A stretch of 18,341 nt of DNA from Patescibacteria group bacterium UBA6065 (GTDB lineage Bacteria > Patescibacteriota > Minisyncoccia > Phycocordibacterales > UBA6065). The notes under the pieces were generated by a model that saw only the letters and a list, made by a program, of their open reading frames with translations, was not told the DNA's origin and ran no database searches. The DNA lies in NCBI GenBank assembly GCA_002428865.1, contig DIYB01000026.1, positions 21,723 through 40,063 of the forward strand. Reading direction: 5' to 3'. This document shows, in pieces, positions 12,639-18,341 of this stretch; the stretch's first letter is position 1, and every line of letters starts with the position of its first letter. A program made the translations under genes and the position numbers.

Positions 12639-15600
12639 ATGACTCGATTCATCCACCTTCACACTCACTCGCACTACTCTCTTCTTTCGGCGTTGCCAAA
12701 AATATCCGATCTTGTAAAAGCTGCCAAGGCAGATGGCGCACCAGCACTCGCGCTCACAGACAACGGCAACCTCTACGGCGCAATCGAGTTTTACAAAGAA
12801 TGCAAGGGTGCAGGTATCCAACCAATCATCGGTATCGATGCATATGTCGCACCCCGCTCTCGTGGTGATAAACAATCTGGTATCGACTCACGTCGAACGC
12901 GCCTCATTCTCCTCGCAAAAAATGAAGTTGGGTACAAAAACCTCATACAACTCGTCACAAAGGGATATCTCGAAGGCTTTTACTACAAGCCTCGCATCGA
13001 TCGCGAACTCATCATGGCACACAAGGATGGGCTTATCGCCATCGCATCAGCATTCACCGGACCACTCACTCTCGCATTACAAGGCAACGATATAGCAAAA
13101 GCAACTGAGGAAGCACTCTGGTACAAAAATGTATTTGGTGATGATTTGTATCTCGAAGTCACCCATCATCCCGACATCGATGGACATGAGACACTCATGC
13201 AACGAACTCGAGATATCGCACGTTCGACCGGTATACCACTCGTCGCCGGCGCAAATGTCTACTACATACACCCAGAAGACAAGCAGGCCCAGCAGACTCT
13301 CATGCTCGTCAATTCAAATCGCGATCTCTCAGAACTCGGCACCGATGACGATAGTGCCGACTTCTCGTTTATCTCGCAGGCACAAGCTGAGGCGTATTTC
13401 AAAGATATGCCTGAGGCAATCGAAAACACCGAGCGTATCGCCAAAAAATGCACGCTCGAACTCGAACTCGGCAAGTGGGTTTTTCCCGACTTCGCACTGC
13501 CACCAGGAGAGACACCCGACAGTGCACTAAGAGCGATTGTGTATCAAGGATTTGCACGACGAAAAGTCGCGCAAACTCCTGAGATCGTCAAACGTGTCGA
13601 GTACGAGCTCGAGGTCATCAAGAACAAAGGATACTCGCCCTATTTCCTCATAGTGGCAGATCTCCTCGCATACGCTCGGACTCATGGCATCCTCTCAAAC
13701 ATCAGAGGGTCTGTCTCAGGATCAATGATCACCTATCTCGCCGGTATCACCAATATTGATCCTATCGAATATGAAATACCGTTTGAACGATTCCTAAACC
13801 CTGATCGTCCATCTGCACCTGATATCGATATGGATTACGCCGACAATCGTCGTGATGAGATGGTTGAGTACGCTCGACACAAATACGGTGCGAGCAAGGT
13901 CGCACAGATCGGTACATTCGGTACCATGGCCGCACGTGGATCCGTCCGTGATGTATGTCGCGCACTCGGCTACGACGTCGCGACAGGTGACCGTATTGCA
14001 AAGCTCATCCCTATGGGATCACAAGGATTTCCAATGACCATCGATCACGCTCTCGAGATCGTCCCAGATCTTAAAAAGCTCTACACCGAGGATGCAGACA
14101 CACGTCGTATCATCGATATGGCAAAAAAGATCGAAGGGTGTGCCCGACACATCAGTGTTCATGCCGCAGGTGTCGTCATCGCACCTACAGAACTCACCGA
14201 TTTCACCCCACTTCAGTACGATACAAAAGGTGAACAGAAAATCATCACACAATACGACATGTACTCAATCGAGGAGGCTGGTCTTCTCAAGTTTGACTTC
14301 CTCGGTCTCAAAAACCTCTCAATACTCAAAGACTGCATGCGGTTTGTAAAAAAAATCTACGGCATCGATATCGATATCGACACACTACCCATAGATGACA
14401 AAAAAACATTTGAGATGCTCGCCCGAGGTGAGACGAGCGGCCTCTTCCAATTGAACGGTGACGGTATGACAAAATACCTTAAAGATCTGCGTCCGACGAC
14501 GATTCATGATATCAACGCGATGGTAGCTCTCTATCGACCTGGGCCGATACAGTTCATCCCAGAGTACATCGAGCGTAAACACAATCCATCTCTCATCAGC
14601 TACCTCGACCCAGCGCTCGAACCCATCCTCGCAAAAACGTACGGTATCCTCGTGTACCAAGATGACCTCCTCATGATGGCTCACAAGCTGGCTGGCTACT
14701 CGTGGGGTGAAGTCGACAAATTCAGAAAAGCAGTCGGCAAAAAAATCCCTGAGGAGATGGCGGCGCAAAAGGAAAAATTCATCAAAGGGTGTGTGGAAAA
14801 ATCAGGGTGGCCAGAGAAAAAAGCAAAGGAGCTCTGGACATGGATTGAGCCCTTTGCCGCATACGGCTTCAACAAGGCACACTCGGTATCATACGGTCGT
14901 GTCGCATATCAAACCGCCTATTTCAAGGCGAACTTCCCCGCTGTCTACATGGCCAACGTACTCACAAGCGAGTCCGGCGATGTCGACAAAGTGGCCGAAT
15001 CAGTCGCCGAGTGCAAGCGTATGGGTATTCCGGTCCTTCCACCGTCAGTCAACGAGTCGTTCGAAGATTTTGCTGTTGTGCCCAATGAGACACACACACC
15101 CGGTGTGGGAGAGAAGATACGTTTCGGACTCAATACGATCAAAAATTTTGGTGAGGGTATCGCGACGACAATCATCGAGGAGCGCAAACGAGGCGGGCGA
15201 TACCGGTCACTCTCTGATTTCCTCTCACGAGTCAAAGACAAAAATCTCAACAAGAAGTCCCTCGAAGCACTCATAAAAGCGGGTGCGCTCGATGAGTTTG
15301 CTGATCGTGGTGCTATGTTCGGCAATCTCGATCGCCTGCTCGAGTTTGCAAAAGAGCAACAGAAATCAGACGGCGCGCAAGACTCGCTCTTTGGTACGAT
15401 CGCTGGTGCTGAAGAACTTCACCTCTCAACCGTCGCACCGGTAACACAGGAGGAGCGTCTCGTGTGGGAAAAAGAGCTTCTCGGTCTCTATATCTCCGGT
15501 CACCCACTCGAAAAGTACAGAGAGAAACTCGAAAAAAGACCCGTTAACATTGCTTCAATAAAAGCAAAGGCGCACAAAGAACGTGAGGAAGGCAAGGCTC

Positions 15601-15854
15601 CAGCAGAAGATCTCGTCGTCATCGGAGGCATCATCGAAGAAGTGCGAGTCATCATGACAAAGAAAAACGAAGAGATGGCATTTGTTCGCATTGCAGATCT
15701 CACAGGCTCGATAGAGGTAGTCGCGTTCCCTCGAACATACACGCGATGGAAAGGTATCCTCGCGCCAGACACCTGTGTCGCAATGAAAGCGAAAGTAAAC
15801 GACCGAAACGGTGAGACATCGCTCCTCGCAGAGAGTTTCATGAAGTTGCAATAA
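12639..15854 (+). CDS. dnaE: DNA polymerase III alpha subunit (DnaE)
   Basis: This 1,071-aa protein is the replicative polymerase of the DnaE1 type (E. coli about 1,160 aa). The N-terminal PHP domain spans about 1-270 (FIHLHTHSHYSLLSA; ALALTDNGNLYGA; QPIIGIDAYVAP). The palm carries catalytic aspartates in PDIDMDYADNRRDEM (Asp397 and Asp399 within 394-400) and in LLKFDFLGLKNLSI (Asp553), matching E. coli D401, D403 and D555. Fingers include YRPGPIQFIPEYIERK and FNKAHSVSYGRVAYQTAYFK. A tandem helix-hairpin-helix region follows (GLNTIKNFGEGIATTIIEER), and an OB fold occupies about 985-1065 (VVIGGIIEEVRVIMTK). The PHP metal site is heavily altered: TDHG is TDNG, NDxHY is ANVYY and the later Ala-His is Ala-Gln, so PHP proofreading is unlikely. 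It is divergent from the pilin gene. Confidence 0.97.
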   Translation: MTRFIHLHTHSHYSLLSALPKISDLVKAAKADGAPALALTDNGNLYGAIEFYKECKGAGIQPIIGIDAYVAPRSRGDKQSGIDSRRTRLILLAKNEVGYKNLIQLVTKGYLEGFYYKPRIDRELIMAHKDGLIAIASAFTGPLTLALQGNDIAKATEEALWYKNVFGDDLYLEVTHHPDIDGHETLMQRTRDIARSTGIPLVAGANVYYIHPEDKQAQQTLMLVNSNRDLSELGTDDDSADFSFISQAQAEAYFKDMPEAIENTERIAKKCTLELELGKWVFPDFALPPGETPDSALRAIVYQGFARRKVAQTPEIVKRVEYELEVIKNKGYSPYFLIVADLLAYARTHGILSNIRGSVSGSMITYLAGITNIDPIEYEIPFERFLNPDRPSAPDIDMDYADNRRDEMVEYARHKYGASKVAQIGTFGTMAARGSVRDVCRALGYDVATGDRIAKLIPMGSQGFPMTIDHALEIVPDLKKLYTEDADTRRIIDMAKKIEGCARHISVHAAGVVIAPTELTDFTPLQYDTKGEQKIITQYDMYSIEEAGLLKFDFLGLKNLSILKDCMRFVKKIYGIDIDIDTLPIDDKKTFEMLARGETSGLFQLNGDGMTKYLKDLRPTTIHDINAMVALYRPGPIQFIPEYIERKHNPSLISYLDPALEPILAKTYGILVYQDDLLMMAHKLAGYSWGEVDKFRKAVGKKIPEEMAAQKEKFIKGCVEKSGWPEKKAKELWTWIEPFAAYGFNKAHSVSYGRVAYQTAYFKANFPAVYMANVLTSESGDVDKVAESVAECKRMGIPVLPPSVNESFEDFAVVPNETHTPGVGEKIRFGLNTIKNFGEGIATTIIEERKRGGRYRSLSDFLSRVKDKNLNKKSLEALIKAGALDEFADRGAMFGNLDRLLEFAKEQQKSDGAQDSLFGTIAGAEELHLSTVAPVTQEERLVWEKELLGLYISGHPLEKYREKLEKRPVNIASIKAKAHKEREEGKAPAEDLVVIGGIIEEVRVIMTKKNEEMAFVRIADLTGSIEVVAFPRTYTRWKGILAPDTCVAMKAKVNDRNGETSLLAESFMKLQ

Positions 15855-15861
15855 AAAAGCG

Positions 15862-15870
15862 TGATATAGT
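15862..15870 (+). promoter_or_regulatory. Extended -10 promoter of the dnaE-thrS intergenic RNA
   Basis: TGATATAGT, an extended -10 (hexamer TATAGT at 15865-15870), begins 8 nt after the dnaE stop. Its -35 region is weak. The predicted start is near 15877. Confidence 0.5.
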
Positions 15871-15876
15871 GCTACC

Positions 15877-16060
15877 CAGAAGACATCTGCACCATGTGTG
15901 CTTCATACAAAATCAGGGTACCCTGCTGAAGCTGTCGCAGGAGGTGTTCGCGAGGTGTGGTAGGCGGATCGCGCCGGCATGCGCACTTTTCGCTCTCGAC
16001 ATACGGCGCTCAAAAGCCTCCACGACCACCCTCCCGTGCACAGGAGGGTGGTTTTTATTC
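15877..16060 (+). ncRNA. Candidate intergenic non-coding RNA, about 180 nt
   Basis: The stretch runs from an extended -10 box to a strong intrinsic terminator and has no convincing ORF; the only frame spanning it reads through the terminator and looks random. It has many local stems: GCAC/GTGC (15889-15901), the 12-bp palindrome CAGGGTACCCTG (15914-15925), CCTGC/GCAGG (15922-15941), GGAGG/CCTCC (15940-15944 with 16017-16021), GGCG/CGCC (15964-15976) and CGCCG/CGGCG (15972-15976 with 16004-16008); some are alternatives. It is GC-richer than the genes around it. I checked for SRP RNA (GGAAGG, AGCAGCC), RNase P and tmRNA signatures and found none. A 6S-like RNA or a dnaE 3' UTR remain possible. 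A short ATG frame (15894, 11 codons) is present but unremarkable. Confidence 0.5.
16026..16056 (+). terminator. Strong intrinsic terminator of the intergenic RNA
   Basis: CCACCCTCC (16026-16034) pairs perfectly with GGAGGGTGG (16043-16051), followed by TTTTT. It ends transcription from dnaE or the intergenic promoter just before the T-box promoter. Confidence 0.92.
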
Positions 16061-16079
16061 GTCTTGTAATGACACTCTG

Positions 16080-16088
16080 TGGTATACT
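16080..16088 (+). promoter_or_regulatory. Extended -10 promoter of the T-box/thrS unit
   Basis: TGGTATACT with hexamer TATACT at 16083-16088, an extended -10 box. Only a weak -35 (such as TCTTGT, 15-nt spacer) is present. The predicted start is near 16095. Confidence 0.6.
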
Positions 16089-16094
16089 GACCTC

Positions 16095-16251
16095 TATCAG
16101 AGATTGCTCCGACTACCAATCGGAGGCCAGAGAGACGGCCACACGCCCTAATCTGAGAGACAACAAGGAAAGTTACAAATCTAGGTGGAACCGCGGTGTC
16201 CCCGCCCTAGCGAGCCCAGGAATTCGTTCCTGTATTCGCTAGGGCGTTTTT
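16095..16251 (+). promoter_or_regulatory. T-box riboswitch controlling thrS, compact Stem I
   Basis: The canonical T-box AGGTGGAACCGCGG (16183-16196) is present. The antiterminator fits exactly: CTAGG (16181-16185) with CCTAG (16206-16210), a 7-nt bulge UGGAACC (16186-16192), and GCGG (16193-16196) with CCGC (16202-16205). UGGA would pair with the uncharged tRNA 3' end UCCA. The same CCGCCCTAG bases form the competing terminator. Upstream, CTCCGA/TCGGAG (16107-16112 with 16120-16125) is a hairpin whose 7-nt loop CUACCAA holds ACC, a Thr codon, followed by a purine as expected for a specifier. AGATT/AATCT (16101-16105 with 16150-16154) may close the domain. The usual long Stem I with elbow-binding loops is absent. 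Uncharged tRNA-Thr(GGU) should promote read-through into thrS. Confidence 0.9.
16203..16251 (+). terminator. Regulated terminator of the thrS T-box
   Basis: CGCCCTAGCGA (16203-16213) pairs perfectly with TCGCTAGGGCG (16236-16246), then TTTTT. Inside the loop is a second stem, CAGGAA-TTCG-TTCCTG (16217-16232). The 5' arm shares bases with the antiterminator, so the two are mutually exclusive. Confidence 0.93.
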
Positions 16252-16268
16252 CATCTATACACATCACC

Positions 16269-18008
16269 ATGTCATCATCCATAGAACACATTCGTCATTC
16301 ATTCGCACACCTACTCGCTGCAGCTGTAGGTGAACTGTATCCCGATGCAAAAAACACAATCGGCCCCGCTATCGACAACGGGTTCTACTATGACTTCGAG
16401 TTTAGAGAGGGTAAGGCACCGAGCGACAAGGATCTCAAAGATATTGAGAAGCGCATGCGCAAAATCCTCCCGACATGGAAAGGGTTTGAAAAAATATCAG
16501 TGACTGCCGATGAAGCAAAGAGGCGATTCGCAGAGAATCCATACAAGATTGAGCTCATCAATGAAATAGTCTCCAAAGGTGAGGAAGTGACTCTCTATCA
16601 GTCTGGTGATTTTATCGATCTATGCCGTGGTGGACACGCGGAAATACGCGATATGAAATCAGATGCATTCAAACTCTCTCGTGTTGCAGGCGCATACTGG
16701 CGTGGCGATGAGAAAAAAACAATGCTCACCCGCATCTACGGTCTCGCGTTTGCTTCCAAGGAAGAACTCGAGTCCTACGAAGCAATGATCGCTGAAGCGA
16801 AGAAACGTGATCACAAGATACTCGGCCCTGAACTTGATCTTTTCACCTTCTCAGATCTCGTTGGTCCTGGACTCCCCCTCTGGACACCTCGTGGTACCAC
16901 GGTACGAAACCTCCTCGATGAGTTCGTCTGGTCACTTCGCTCAATGCGTGGGTATGAACGAGTCGAGATACCACACATCACAAAGAAAGACCTCTACGTG
17001 ACCTCGGGTCATTGGGAAAAATATCAAAACGATCTCTTCAAAATCACCACTCGTGAAGGGCACGAGTTTGCAATGAAGCCGATGAACTGTCCTCACCACA
17101 CCCAGATATTTGCTCGCAAGCCATGGAGTTACAGAGAGCTCCCTCAACGATACGCGAATACAACCACCTGCTATCGTGACGAACAGTCAGGCGAGCTTTC
17201 CGGCCTCTCACGAGTTCGTGCGTTTGCACAGGATGATGCACACGTCTTCTGCCGTATGTCGCAGGTCAAGGACGAGTTCCTCAAAATCTGGGATATTGTC
17301 CACGAGTTTTATCCAGCGTTTGGCTTTGATCTCAAAGTTCGCCTCTCTCGCCACGATCCCGATCACCCAGAAAAATATCTTGGCGACACGGCGCTCTGGG
17401 CTTTCTCTGAAAAACTGCTCGCTGACATCATCGCCGAGAAAAAAGTGGATGCGATCGATGGTAAAGGCGAGGCTGCATTCTACGGTCCAAAACTCGACTT
17501 TATGACAAAAGATGCGCTCGGTCGTGAGTGGCAGGTCGCAACCATTCAACTCGACCTCAATATGCCAAAGAGGTTCGGACTCGAGTGCACCAACGAAAAA
17601 GGCGAGCGTGAAGGCGTCGTGATGATCCACGCAGCGATCATGGGGTCTATCGAGCGATTCCTCTCGATACTCATCGAGCACACCGCTGGCAACCTCCCCT
17701 TCTGGCTCTCACCGACACAGGTCAAAGTTGTTCCCGTACGTGAACACCACGAAGACAAAGCCCGTGAGGTGGCAAAGGCACTTGAAACGCGTGGTCTCCG
17801 TGTCGATCTCGATCTCTCTGCGCAGGGTTTTGGAAAGAAGGTTCGTGAAGCGAAGACGCTCAAGATCCCGTACACGATCATCATCGGTGACAAAGACATC
17901 GAGGCACAGGCGGTAACACTCGAGTCGCGTGATCATGGTCAGGTAGGCCAACTCACCCTCGACAGCGTCCTCACCCGACTTTCTCAAGAAAACACACGAC
18001 GAGCATAG
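16269..18008 (+). CDS. thrS: Threonyl-tRNA synthetase without TGS domain
   Basis: From MSSSIEHIRHSFAHLLAAAV this is 579 aa and charges tRNA-Thr. It starts directly in the editing domain, which clears Ser-tRNA-Thr: HxxxH is His10 and His14, and DLCRGGH gives Cys119 and His123, so the editing site is complete. The class II catalytic core follows: FAMKPMNCPHHTQIFARKPW (zinc Cys and motif region), CYRDEQSGELSGLSRVRAFA and QDDAHVFC (motif 2 and zinc His), and VMIHAAIMGSIERFLSILIE (motif 3). The anticodon-binding domain begins near NLPFWLSPTQVKVVPV. E. coli ThrRS is about 642 aa; the missing part is the N-terminal TGS domain. The frame extends upstream to 16185 but that runs through the terminator hairpin, so I use the ATG at 16269. 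Expression is controlled by the T-box. Confidence 0.97.
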   Translation: MSSSIEHIRHSFAHLLAAAVGELYPDAKNTIGPAIDNGFYYDFEFREGKAPSDKDLKDIEKRMRKILPTWKGFEKISVTADEAKRRFAENPYKIELINEIVSKGEEVTLYQSGDFIDLCRGGHAEIRDMKSDAFKLSRVAGAYWRGDEKKTMLTRIYGLAFASKEELESYEAMIAEAKKRDHKILGPELDLFTFSDLVGPGLPLWTPRGTTVRNLLDEFVWSLRSMRGYERVEIPHITKKDLYVTSGHWEKYQNDLFKITTREGHEFAMKPMNCPHHTQIFARKPWSYRELPQRYANTTTCYRDEQSGELSGLSRVRAFAQDDAHVFCRMSQVKDEFLKIWDIVHEFYPAFGFDLKVRLSRHDPDHPEKYLGDTALWAFSEKLLADIIAEKKVDAIDGKGEAAFYGPKLDFMTKDALGREWQVATIQLDLNMPKRFGLECTNEKGEREGVVMIHAAIMGSIERFLSILIEHTAGNLPFWLSPTQVKVVPVREHHEDKAREVAKALETRGLRVDLDLSAQGFGKKVREAKTLKIPYTIIIGDKDIEAQAVTLESRDHGQVGQLTLDSVLTRLSQENTRRA

Positions 18009-18031
18009 ATTGTTTTGTCACAGAGAGAGTA

Positions 18032-18060
18032 TAAAAAAGCCGCTCCGGAAGGAGCGGCTT
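18032..18060 (-). terminator. Intrinsic terminator of the right-edge minus-strand gene
   Basis: AAGCCGCTCC (18037-18046) pairs perfectly with GGAGCGGCTT (18051-18060) around a 4-nt loop. The minus strand runs on into TTTTTTAT. On the plus strand it follows thrS but lacks a T-run, so there it may act only as a 3'-end hairpin. Confidence 0.85.
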
Positions 18061-18078
18061 GTGTGTGCGGGGAAAACC

Positions 18079-18341
18079 TCAGGCCGGCGAGACGACCCAG
18101 GGCGGCATCGTACTCACGAAACCGTCGAGGATGCGCTCGGGACCATACTGCTTGCACGCGGCACGGAACCTGGCCGAGAGCGTCGAGAGGCGTCGCATGA
18201 GCGCCTTCGCCTTGGACATGAAGTTCGCGAAGCGACGCTTGAGACCCGAGTGCTCGATTGCGGTGATGGCATCATGGATCCTGACATCTCCACGGCACTT
18301 CTTGAGGCTCAAGAAGCGACGATAGATCATGTAGGCACGCT
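18079..18341 (-). CDS. Small basic protein of unknown function, possibly cut by the right edge
   Basis: A minus-strand frame enters from the right edge and stops at TGA (18079-18081), 18 nt before a strong terminator in the same direction. It may start at the ATG at 18330 (MIYRRFLSLKKCRGDVRIHD, 83 aa) or further right, since the frame is open to 18341. The protein is Arg/Lys-rich and helical in the middle (LKRRFANFMSKAKALMRRLS) and ends PPWVVSPA. No membrane segment, signal peptide or known motif is seen. The sequence is more GC-rich than thrS. The matching terminator is the main support that it is real; I do not recognise it. Confidence 0.5.
   Translation of the reverse strand, partial: RAYMIYRRFLSLKKCRGDVRIHDAITAIEHSGLKRRFANFMSKAKALMRRLSTLSARFRAACKQYGPERILDGFVSTMPPWVVSPA

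Noticed and set aside
15877..16060. SRP (4.5S), RNase P or tmRNA identity for the intergenic RNA.
   Set aside because: None of their core motifs (such as GGAAGG with AGCAGCC for SRP) is present, and the length is wrong for RNase P and tmRNA.
15869..16069. A 66-codon frame across the dnaE-thrS intergenic RNA.
   Set aside because: It starts with GTG inside the -10 region and runs through the terminator stem and T-run; the peptide looks random.
16185..16268. A longer thrS start upstream of 16269.
   Set aside because: The extension encodes the T-box terminator hairpin and matches no ThrRS domain.
1..18341. CRISPR arrays, insertion sequences, tRNA or rRNA genes, integrase or prophage genes.
   Set aside because: No regularly spaced repeats, transposase or integrase motifs, cloverleaf-like sequences or rRNA segments were seen.

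Overview
The window reads as a compact bacterial chromosome segment from the Candidate Phyla Radiation (Patescibacteria), most likely the Parcubacteria side. This rests on shortened or rearranged housekeeping proteins (a 579-aa ThrRS without TGS, a 752-aa SMC without a hinge, a Cys-free L32, a NusB-Nudix fusion), pilin-like proteins with a LamG domain, the Cys-rich CPDGS-type motif in a secreted protein, and very short intergenic gaps. The assignment is by family resemblance and was not tested by search.

Layout. Positions 1-1353 (minus strand) hold a sigma-70/ECF factor, a small membrane protein and a secreted Cys/Pro/Thr-rich protein cut by the window edge. Positions 1423-3317 (minus) hold trmD, an unrecognised helical protein, a KH-domain protein and rpsP (bS16). 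Divergent from rpsP, rnr (RNase R) runs on the plus strand to 5356. Positions 5372-6210 (minus) carry three small, mutually similar ORFs, each closed by its own terminator. Then, still minus: smc, a LamG pilin, rnc (RNase III), nusB-nudix, rpmF (bL32), rnhB (RNase HII) and a type II/IV pilin-like gene broken by an in-frame TAG. From 12639 the plus strand takes over: dnaE, an intergenic unit with its own promoter and terminator but no convincing ORF (candidate ncRNA), then a compact T-box riboswitch that reads into thrS. A basic small protein on the minus strand is cut by the right edge.

The genes are mostly for replication (dnaE, rnhB, smc), RNA processing (rnr, rnc, nusB, trmD) and translation (rpsP, rpmF, thrS), with two surface-appendage genes between them. 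Expression appears punctuated gene by gene: intrinsic terminators often abut or overlap the next promoter. Many start codons sit only 6-11 nt after a good -10 box, which predicts leaderless or nearly leaderless mRNAs. Shine-Dalgarno sequences are mostly absent.

The most notable items are the T-box with what looks like a very short Stem I and an ACC (Thr) specifier in its apical loop, the intergenic candidate ncRNA, the three-ORF cassette cluster, the NusB-Nudix fusion with an eroded Nudix box, the hingeless SMC, and the nonsense-split pilin overlapping rnhB.
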